Shown in pieces: positions 1 through 5,125 of a stretch of DNA of 5,362 bases (within the stretch, counting starts at the first letter, position 1; each line of letters starts with the position of its first letter). Source of the DNA: Sandaracinaceae bacterium (GTDB lineage Bacteria; Myxococcota_A; Polyangia; Polyangiales; Sandaracinaceae). The position numbers were made by a program, and so were the translations under genes. The notes beneath the pieces are model-generated. The model was not told where the DNA came from, ran no database searches, and worked only from the letters and a program-made list of their open reading frames with translations. The stretch spans positions 1-5,362 of the forward strand of contig JANWYL010000204.1 in NCBI GenBank assembly GCA_025056955.1, read 5' to 3'.

Positions 1-1
1 C

Positions 2-337
2 ATGAGGGTGAGGGCTTCCGTTCTAGGAATCCGCGTGGCTGAAAGATTTTTCCGAAGCCTTGTGGCATTTGGGCTTATTGCTCAAGAGGAGGACACTTGC
101 TTGTTTCGGGCGCTCAGCCGCTATGCACTCCTTCAAGCAATGGGGCTTCGTCCCTCTTTTCTCATTGGGATCAATTGTGCTGCTTCGGATGTTGAAAAAG
201 AGGAGGGCCATGCATGGGTTGAGGTCAATGCCTTGGCCATTTTGGAGCGCCACAATCCGAGAGGGCGTCACTCACCTGTATTCCTTTATCCTTCGATGAT
301 TATTGAGGACCAAGATGGAGCGTCGGTATCGGGTTGA
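2..337 (+). CDS. Lasso-peptide B2-type (transglutaminase-fold) leader peptidase, probably 5'-truncated
   Basis: Putative cysteine protease of the lasso-peptide B2 / Transglut_core3 family, which in known systems cuts the leader from a RiPP precursor handed over by a PqqD-like partner. Numbering from the ATG at the window edge, Cys33 lies in a DTCLFRAL context typical of the catalytic Cys at the head of a helix. His70 lies in GHAWVEV, the family hallmark. Glu82 is 12 residues after the His, where McjB-like enzymes carry the third catalytic acid; the Cys-His spacing of 37 also fits. The usual Asp-Gly after HAWVEV is Asn76-Ala77 here. Only about 32 residues precede Cys33, fewer than in typical B2 proteins, so the true start is probably upstream of the window. 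The stop overlaps the PqqD-like gene by 23 nt, placing both in one operon. The family call is good; the substrate is inferred from context. Confidence 0.8.
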   Translation: MRVRASVLGIRVAERFFRSLVAFGLIAQEEDTCLFRALSRYALLQAMGLRPSFLIGINCAASDVEKEEGHAWVEVNALAILERHNPRGRHSPVFLYPSMIIEDQDGASVSG

Positions 338-593
338 GCCGAGGGTCGTTTTTACTGAGCTCAAAGATGGAACTGGGCTTCTGCTGCACCTTGGGACGAA
401 GCTCTATTTTTCTTTGAATCGCACAGGTACATTTGTGTGGAAACTCCTCACAGAGGCCCCTCGCACCCGCAATGAAGTGGCTCATGCCATCTGCGAGCAT
501 TACGACGCTAGCCCTGAGCAGGTCACCAAAGATCTCGATGCCCTCTTTGAGGAGCTCATCAGTGAGAAACTGGTTATCCCCGAAGGAACGTGA
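315..593 (+). CDS. PqqD-like RiPP recognition element / peptide chaperone
   Basis: A 92-residue PqqD-family protein. It shows the typical layout: a beta-strand start (RVVFTELKDG), LLLHL, then YFSLNRTGTFVWKLL at residues 31-45, followed by a helical winged-helix half with regularly spaced hydrophobics ending in LISEKLVIPEG. The YFxLNxTGxxxW core is the family signature. PqqD-like proteins bind the leader of a RiPP precursor and deliver it to modifying enzymes; beside a B2 protein this corresponds to lasso B1. I chose ATG 315 because GAGGA (305-309) sits 5 nt upstream. An in-frame TTG at 303 would add four residues but has no ribosome binding site. The gene overlaps the previous gene by 23 nt and the next by 32 nt. 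From memory, PqqD relatives paired with HprK-related kinases form a recognised group (the 'HPr-rel-A system') of unknown product; the adjacent kinase fits that. Confidence 0.9.
   Translation: MERRYRVEPRVVFTELKDGTGLLLHLGTKLYFSLNRTGTFVWKLLTEAPRTRNEVAHAICEHYDASPEQVTKDLDALFEELISEKLVIPEGT
549..554 (+). promoter_or_regulatory. Ribosome binding site setting the GTG start of the nucleotidyltransferase gene
   Basis: GAGGAG, a near-perfect anti-16S match, lies inside the 3' end of the PqqD-like gene, 7 nt before GTG 562. It is the main reason to prefer that GTG over the far upstream ATG at 433, which would bury most of the PqqD gene, or the GTG at 616. Confidence 0.65.
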
Positions 594-1551
594 GCTTGCC
601 GAATTCCTCCTTGGAGTGGGTCCTTGGGCTGAGCTCGATTCGGAGAAAATCGGTGAGCTTGCAAAGCTTGCCACCGAACTTCAGCTCGGAGGCGCCCTGC
701 TTTGGGCCTTTGAAGCGAGGGGAAAAGACCCTGGCCCCGAACGCACATCTCTATTGCTTCAGGCCGAGGCGATTGCGGCAAGAAACACTTGGCTTCGGGC
801 AGGTGCAGAAGAGATCTCCCAAGCGCTCGAATCCATCGATGTTCCGTATCGCTTCGTCAAGGGGATTGCCCTTTTGCCTCACCTTCCGCATCCTGGAAGC
901 CGTTGGCTTGACGACATCGATCTATTGGTCGAGCCTCCCTATCGCCATCAGGTGGTCGGGCTCTTTTGCCGATTGGGTTTTCGTCCTGCATCGCGTTCGC
1001 TTTATAGCGGCCGCCCCCTCAATCCCTGGACCGATGGCCATGGTTTTCTTTTTGAGGGGCCTTTCGAAGTCCCTCTTGAAGTGCATTTCATTCGCCGTCC
1101 TCTTCCGCCTCCCTCTTCAGAAGACCCTCGCTTTCCTTCTGTCGAGGCGCTTGCCCAAGGCTTGGCTGAGCATGTGCTTGGCATCGAGCGCCTTTCTCCC
1201 CTCAAGGTGATTCGATTTGTCCTGGACCTCCACCTTCTTTCCCGTGGTGAGGGACGATCCCGGCTTTGGCGGGCGAGCTCCACATGCCCTGCCCTGCGCT
1301 TGGGGATGTCGCTCCTTGACGCCCTTGAAAATGGAGGCCCTCTCCCAGCGCCTCCGCCCGCTTGGCGCACCGAATTCACAATTCTTGTGCGTGGCCTTAA
1401 GCACCACTGGAAAAGCCGTACCCTTTTTGAAGCCCTTTTTCCTCCTCGTTCTTTTCTTGAACGCGAGGACCCTGCCTTTCGAGGAAGGCCTCTTTTGCTT
1501 CTTCACGCAAGAAGGTGGGGCAAGCGTTTTTTAGGCTTTTTTGAGCACTAA
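562..1551 (+). CDS. Nucleotidyltransferase-fold family protein (PF14907 type)
   Basis: A 329-residue protein if it starts at GTG 562. The centre carries the family signature: YRFVKGIALL (residues 96-105, Lys100-Gly101), then PGSRWLDDIDLLV (111-123), then HQVVGLFCRLGFRP. This is the (L/V)KG...R...D(I/V)DLLV pattern of the 'uncharacterised nucleotidyltransferase' family, with Asp118 and Asp120 as the likely metal-binding pair. A later EVPLEVHFIRRP segment matches the family's 'hE(v/l)H' strand. The C-terminal third is hydrophobic, helical and unassigned. Members recur in RiPP loci beside PqqD and HprK-like genes, but no general reaction is established, so transfer of a nucleotidyl group to a peptide is inference. 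The gene overlaps the PqqD gene by 32 nt and its stop is 1 nt before the kinase ATG. A GTG start inside the preceding gene suggests translational coupling. Confidence 0.8.
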   Translation: MRNWLSPKERELAEFLLGVGPWAELDSEKIGELAKLATELQLGGALLWAFEARGKDPGPERTSLLLQAEAIAARNTWLRAGAEEISQALESIDVPYRFVKGIALLPHLPHPGSRWLDDIDLLVEPPYRHQVVGLFCRLGFRPASRSLYSGRPLNPWTDGHGFLFEGPFEVPLEVHFIRRPLPPPSSEDPRFPSVEALAQGLAEHVLGIERLSPLKVIRFVLDLHLLSRGEGRSRLWRASSTCPALRLGMSLLDALENGGPLPAPPPAWRTEFTILVRGLKHHWKSRTLFEALFPPRSFLEREDPAFRGRPLLLLHARRWGKRFLGFFEH

Positions 1552-1552
1552 C

Positions 1553-2548
1553 ATGGAAAATCCCGCTTGGAAGCTAGGCTTTGCCGGCCTTGCTTTGAAT
1601 GTATCTCTAAAGAACCTTTCGCCACCTTTTCGCTCGGCTGTTGAATCTTTTGTCTCTTTGTTTGCCCCAATCGACCCCCTTGCGCAGTCAGACATCGAAA
1701 TCACCTTCGATGTCCAAGGATCGACTCCCAAGCCAATCATCAAAAACCCCTCCTTTTTTGTGGGATCGGTTTTGGCTGAGCGCTCTTCAGAGGGGTGGCT
1801 TCTGGTTGGGGATCAGGGCTTTGCCAAAATTCAAACCGCATCCCCTCCGCACAAATTGCACATCGTTTTGGCAGAGGAGGTGGATGCTTTTTCCCTTCGC
1901 ATTCTTTCGGAAATCGCGCTTTTTGTGTTGCTCCGCTACCACAGGCGCTATGCGCTTCATAGCGCCCTCATCGCCACAAAAGAAGGGGAGGGGTGGCTCT
2001 TTGTTGGACCAAGTGGGAGTGGAAAGACCACCATCTCCCTGATTTTTGAACTATGTGGCTTTCGCGCCTTGACTGACGATGCAGTCCTTCTTGCCCCAGA
2101 AGGGCTGGCCTTTGGCCATGCTCGCCCTTTTCACGTCGATCCGGCCTTTTTTGGTTTTTTTGATGCGTTAAAACTCCCTTCGGGATTTGCAAAAACCCTT
2201 GAGCTTTGGAAAAAGCAAAGCCGCCCAGGCTTTCAGGGCGAGCTCGATCTTCCAATCGCTAAGCCACTCTCCCAAGGCCTCCCAATTCAAGCCCTTTTTA
2301 TCCTTGAGGGTTTTTCTATGCAAACGGAGCTTACCCCCATTCCGTCTTCCATTGCCCTTGGCGCCCTCCTTGAGGCAAGCCCCTTTTGCACCCTGGAAAG
2401 CCTCCCGGGGCATCGGGAACAGCTTGCGCTTCTTTCGGCTCTCGTTGAGGAGCGGCCTACCTTTTCACTTTGCCTTGGAGAGGACGCTTTCAAAGATCCA
2501 GTGGGCTTTTCTGAGCAAATCCAAAAACGCCTTTCTCACCCCCCCTAG
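1553..2548 (+). CDS. HPr-kinase-related P-loop protein (RiPP-associated kinase)
   Basis: A 331-residue protein starting at ATG 1553, 1 nt after the upstream stop. A TTG at 1541 could add four residues but is less likely. RYALHSALI (His136) leads into a Walker A loop GPSGSGKTT at residues 152-160 (Lys158), and LTDDAVLL follows at 173-180 with Asp175/Asp176. That order (His-containing strand, P-loop, DD about 20 residues later) is the HPr kinase/phosphorylase C-terminal arrangement. The N-terminal 130 residues lack any recognisable HprK N-domain and look like those of HprK-related kinases in PqqD-associated loci. In some lasso clusters (paeninodin type) an HprK homologue phosphorylates the C-terminal serine of the precursor, so a peptide-kinase role is plausible but not shown here. 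There is no clear strong ribosome binding site, consistent with coupling. The gene ends 11 bp from the convergent propeller gene. Confidence 0.82.
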   Translation: MENPAWKLGFAGLALNVSLKNLSPPFRSAVESFVSLFAPIDPLAQSDIEITFDVQGSTPKPIIKNPSFFVGSVLAERSSEGWLLVGDQGFAKIQTASPPHKLHIVLAEEVDAFSLRILSEIALFVLLRYHRRYALHSALIATKEGEGWLFVGPSGSGKTTISLIFELCGFRALTDDAVLLAPEGLAFGHARPFHVDPAFFGFFDALKLPSGFAKTLELWKKQSRPGFQGELDLPIAKPLSQGLPIQALFILEGFSMQTELTPIPSSIALGALLEASPFCTLESLPGHREQLALLSALVEERPTFSLCLGEDAFKDPVGFSEQIQKRLSHPP

Positions 2549-2559
2549 GTTCATCCTCT

Positions 2560-4737
2560 TTAGGGCGAAAAGGGCAACGACATGAGGGGGTTTCGAATGA
2601 CAAAGACATCGAGATTGGAGTCGTTATCGAAATTCCCATCCGAATCGGCTTGGAGATTGTTTGCAGCCGATTCAAAGACGATGTAGCGCCCATTGGGGGT
2701 GATCCTCGCGCGGCTTGAGTTTCCACTGCCATTGGTGCCAAAGGAATTGCGGCTGACAACAACAACAACTGGTGTTGTGGCATTCATATCCCTCACATAC
2801 ACTTGACGATTACCCGCTCCACTCTGCTGGCTGTCAAAAACCACATAGCGGCCGTCAAAAGAGATATGGGGATTTGAAGCGGGGAACAAATTGGGTGCGA
2901 TCCCACTCACCAGCTGGCAAGATCCCATCGTTGCTCCGCTGTTTGTTGGACACCTGGCAATCCGTTGCAGGGTTCCGCCGCTTCCCGTAAGCCATTGAGC
3001 ATCTGTGGTTTCAAAAACCACAAGGTTGCCATTTCCTGAGATGGATGGAGTGGCTCCTAAGGGAACTCCTACGTCGTGCGTGATGCGGATTGTGGTGTTT
3101 GATGGAATGTTACGGACGAAAACGTCATTGTTCGATGAATCTGGCGACACCAAATTACTGGAAATTGATGTGAAAACAACCCGACTTCCGTCATTGCTCA
3201 CCCGAGCATTTCTTGAATCGCCATTTCCCCATGTACTCGGTAAGCCATTAACCAAGCTCACACCGCTTAGGCTAAGGACATAGGGTGGCCACACGTTATC
3301 GTCTCGCGTCACTTGAACACGATAAACTTGTAAGCGTCCTGCTTGGCAGTTCGTCCCTCCGCCGCATAGGCTTGCGCACCCTGACTGGAAGACGATGAAT
3401 TGACCATCGCTCGTCATGTGAGGACGAGTGGAACCAACACCTCCGCAGTTTGTGGCTTGTGTTCCGTCCCAGTTGACCGAGATGCGGATTGTTATTCCCT
3501 CCTCGATGTCTCTGAGGAAAATGTCAGAAACGCCGTTTGTGTCGCTGCCCACCAGATTGGTTGCCTGCGATTCAAAGACAACGAAGCGCCCATTTCCACT
3601 GATCCACGGATTGGAGGAATTGCCGTTTCCAGCGTCTCCGAATTCAGAAACGCTCACCAGTTCCACCTTTCCAGTCAGGCGGTGGAAGCGATAGATTTGG
3701 GATGTCCCATAGGGGTGATTACTGGAGAGCTGATAGCTCGTCTGAAAAACAATGTACTCCCCATTGTCTGAAAGATGGGCGGCTTGGAAGTGCTCGCCAT
3801 TTGTGGGGTCGCCCTTGTCGGTCACGCTCACTTGGTAGGGCACTGGGTTGGTTGATGTTGGGAGGGTGCCAAAGATCCTCACGTGCCAAAGCAGGTTCTT
3901 AAATCGGGTGTAGCCATTTGGAAAACGAATTCGCACTCGCCTCAGGCCGGCTTGGAAGGGAGGATTCAAAATCCAGCTGGTCCGCTCGGTGGAGTTCGCA
4001 GGCGCCGTGTAACGATTGGAGGGCTCGAGCGTTCCATACCGAAATACCGTTCCTTCCGCTGGCACGTTGAAGGTGCCTGCCCAATGTGTAATAAGATTCG
4101 GATTGGCTCCACCATAGGCATAGACGCCAGTTACGGAGTAATCGTCGCTCGTGTTGCCTGGAGTGTTGTTGTTGTCTCGGAAATTGCGAAGGACGTAGTA
4201 AACGTTTGAGACATCGACAGGTGTTCCACTCAGCGTTCGGAAGTTTCGAAGCTCGATGTCGTAAACAAGGCAGGTCTCGTCGCTTCCGGGCGGAAGCGCA
4301 CCACATTCTGCAGGGTCGTCTGTTTGGCCCTCAACCGTTGTCGATGTGGGAGGGAAGTGGGACCAGCTCCCCTCGCCATATGGGGTATCACAGGTGGGCT
4401 CTGTCGTTGCGCGGCAGGTCACAATTTCGATGGTATCCGCTGGATTTGCCCCCCGGCCGTAAGCCGCACTCGATGGAGTGATGTCATTGATGGCCTCACG
4501 ACGCCCAGCAATCCCAAAGTCGAGTTCGAGATCTGGGAGCCCCCCAACACGCCGGTATTGAAGAAGGCCATTTTCGTCAAAATAGGCTTCGTATTCCGCA
4601 AGGAGCCTCATTTGTGGCAGGGAAGAAGCTTCCTCTGGAGAAAGATCATCCACCGAGGAAGCCAGGCACCCTGCTCCGAGAGAAAACAGAGTGATCCAAG
4701 CTGGGAAGCGTCCATTCATTTTGTTGAATTGACTCAT
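2560..4737 (-). CDS. Exported probable lipoprotein with a seven-repeat TolB-like beta-propeller
   Basis: About 725 residues from the ATG at 4737 (719 from the alternative ATG at 4719; neither has a strong ribosome binding site). The N-terminus has basic residues, a hydrophobic run (WITLFSLGAG) and Cys24 in an LGAGC context. This is an imperfect lipobox, so a lipid anchor is likely but unproven. Residues ~30-310 are unrecognised and hold two Cys pairs (TCRATTEPTC, ECGALPPGSDETC). From ~317 onward seven repeats follow, each with an [S/T]xxG/DGxx(V/I)VF(E/Q/D/T)(S/T) core, at about residues 319, 376, 439, 511, 565, 624 and 678. Spacings of 52-72 suit one blade each. Asp-rich loops (SDTNGVSDIFLRD; DSDGNFDNDSNLD) could bind calcium. 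Such propellers usually bind proteins or glycans at the cell surface. Orientation and coding style differ from the flanking RiPP genes, so its link to the pathway is unclear. The frame stays open upstream to 5217, but that extension is antisense to two + strand genes. Confidence 0.85.
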   Translation of the reverse strand: MSQFNKMNGRFPAWITLFSLGAGCLASSVDDLSPEEASSLPQMRLLAEYEAYFDENGLLQYRRVGGLPDLELDFGIAGRREAINDITPSSAAYGRGANPADTIEIVTCRATTEPTCDTPYGEGSWSHFPPTSTTVEGQTDDPAECGALPPGSDETCLVYDIELRNFRTLSGTPVDVSNVYYVLRNFRDNNNTPGNTSDDYSVTGVYAYGGANPNLITHWAGTFNVPAEGTVFRYGTLEPSNRYTAPANSTERTSWILNPPFQAGLRRVRIRFPNGYTRFKNLLWHVRIFGTLPTSTNPVPYQVSVTDKGDPTNGEHFQAAHLSDNGEYIVFQTSYQLSSNHPYGTSQIYRFHRLTGKVELVSVSEFGDAGNGNSSNPWISGNGRFVVFESQATNLVGSDTNGVSDIFLRDIEEGITIRISVNWDGTQATNCGGVGSTRPHMTSDGQFIVFQSGCASLCGGGTNCQAGRLQVYRVQVTRDDNVWPPYVLSLSGVSLVNGLPSTWGNGDSRNARVSNDGSRVVFTSISSNLVSPDSSNNDVFVRNIPSNTTIRITHDVGVPLGATPSISGNGNLVVFETTDAQWLTGSGGTLQRIARCPTNSGATMGSCQLVSGIAPNLFPASNPHISFDGRYVVFDSQQSGAGNRQVYVRDMNATTPVVVVVSRNSFGTNGSGNSSRARITPNGRYIVFESAANNLQADSDGNFDNDSNLDVFVIRNPLMSLPFSP

Positions 4738-4779
4738 GGCAATTCTTTTGTTGCATGCTTTATTTGCTGCGTTCAAGTG

Positions 4780-4791
4780 GGCACGCGTGCC
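4780..4791. repeat. Perfect 12-bp palindrome, possible operator
   Basis: GGCACGCGTGCC is a perfect inverted repeat with no spacer, placed about midway in the divergent region and 5 bp from a second palindrome, ATGCGCAT. Position and symmetry suit a dimeric regulator, but no regulator gene is in the window, so the role is conjecture. Confidence 0.35.
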
Positions 4792-4833
4792 AAAAATGCG
4801 CATGAATGGGGAACAATCCCGAAAATCAGCACA

Positions 4834-4904
4834 TTGAATTCCTCTCCAAATTGTTGCATCAGAAGAGTTGCGTAAGAGAGTGCTCTGGATTGGGAGGAAT
4901 TCAA
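4834..4904 (+). repeat. Inverted repeat whose right arm covers the precursor ribosome binding site
   Basis: The left arm TTGAATTCCTCTCCAA (4834-4849) pairs with the right arm TTGGGAGGAATTCAA (4890-4904): 11 uninterrupted base pairs, one bulged T, then four more. The 40-nt loop is unstructured to the eye. The right arm contains the whole GGGAGGA ribosome binding site of the precursor ORF and ends just before its ATG, so folding of the mRNA would hide the site. It could equally be a pair of protein-binding half sites. The GAATTC core is itself palindromic, which contributes part of the match. Confidence 0.5.
4892..4898 (+). promoter_or_regulatory. Strong ribosome binding site of the precursor ORF
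   Basis: GGGAGGA lies 7 nt before ATG 4906, the best Shine-Dalgarno match near any start in this window. It supports translation of the short ORF even though the ORF is antisense to an open - strand frame. Confidence 0.7.
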
Positions 4905-4905
4905 A

Positions 4906-5079
4906 ATGAAGTCGGTTGAAGAGCTCGAAGGATTTGAAGCCCACCATGAGGAAAAAGGTAGCTCTGTTGAAGAAAGGGTACGTAAGCCCTACGAGCCTCC
5001 GCAGATCTTGAGAAAGCGAAGCTTGCGGAGGGTGGTTTTGCTCACAGGTGGTGAAGAAAGCGTCTCGCCCCTTGAGTAA
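4906..5079 (+). CDS. Candidate RiPP precursor peptide, 57 aa
   Basis: A short ORF of 57 codons with ATG at 4906 and TAA at 5077-5079. The first ~27 residues are acidic and polar (MKSVEELEGFEAHHEEKG...). Then comes PYEPPQIL (Tyr29, Pro32, Ile34), a YxxPx(I/L) motif matching the leader element that B1/PqqD-type recognition proteins bind in lasso precursors (compare YTAPQL in the fusilassin leader, from memory). A basic stretch (RKRSLRR, 36-42), VVLLTGG (43-49) and a short tail EESVSPLE (50-57) follow. Thr47 followed by Gly48-Gly49 resembles the penultimate Thr of lasso leaders, though 18 rather than about 15 residues after the Tyr. There is no Cys in the peptide. It sits 46 nt upstream of the radical SAM gene on the same strand. 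The exact core and its modification are unknown. A non-precursor small protein remains possible, but motif, ribosome binding site and neighbours all agree. Confidence 0.72.
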   Translation: MKSVEELEGFEAHHEEKGSSVEERVRKPYEPPQILRKRSLRRVVLLTGGEESVSPLE

Positions 5080-5125
5080 GCCTCTTGAGTCAGCGGTGTC
5101 AGCGCAGGTCTGAAGCGGACCATCG

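Larger units (their letters stand above)
4738..4905. promoter_or_regulatory. Divergent intergenic region, probable promoters for both directions
   Basis: This 168-bp stretch separates the - strand propeller gene from the + strand precursor ORF and must hold start signals for both unless transcription enters from elsewhere. I see no convincing -35/-10 pair; TTGAAT (4834-4839) and TTGCAT (4854-4859) are possible -35 hexamers without a good -10 at 17 nt. Notable structure is listed separately: a 12-bp palindrome, the 8-bp palindrome ATGCGCAT at 4796-4803, and a long-armed inverted repeat. Confidence 0.4.

Noticed and set aside
433..561. ATG 433 as start of the nucleotidyltransferase-fold protein
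   Set aside because: The added 43 residues are an out-of-frame reading of the PqqD-like gene, and the GTG at 562 has a strong ribosome binding site.
590..1210. 206-residue + strand ORF in another frame of the nucleotidyltransferase gene
   Set aside because: It is fully overlapped by a protein with recognisable KG and DDIDLLV motifs. Its own composition is hydrophobic and serine-rich with no motif.
1002..1506. Two - strand ORFs of 125 and 129 residues opposite the nucleotidyltransferase gene
   Set aside because: They are Arg/Lys-rich shadows of GC-skewed codons on the coding strand, with no family features and no ribosome binding site that I can see.
2536..2600. Possible bidirectional terminator between the convergent kinase and propeller genes
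   Set aside because: Only a short CCCTA/TAGGG stem and a distant C-run/G-run match can be drawn, with no U-tract. That is not enough to call a terminator in an 11-bp gap.
2660..3790. Repeated DNA motif across the propeller gene as a CRISPR or tandem repeat array
   Set aside because: The likeness is at protein level (propeller blade cores) with divergent codons and unequal 52-72 codon spacing, so it is a protein repeat and not a DNA array.
4324..4875. 183-residue + strand ORF antisense to the propeller gene N-terminus
   Set aside because: It has no recognisable domain and overlaps the signal peptide and start of the better supported - strand gene.
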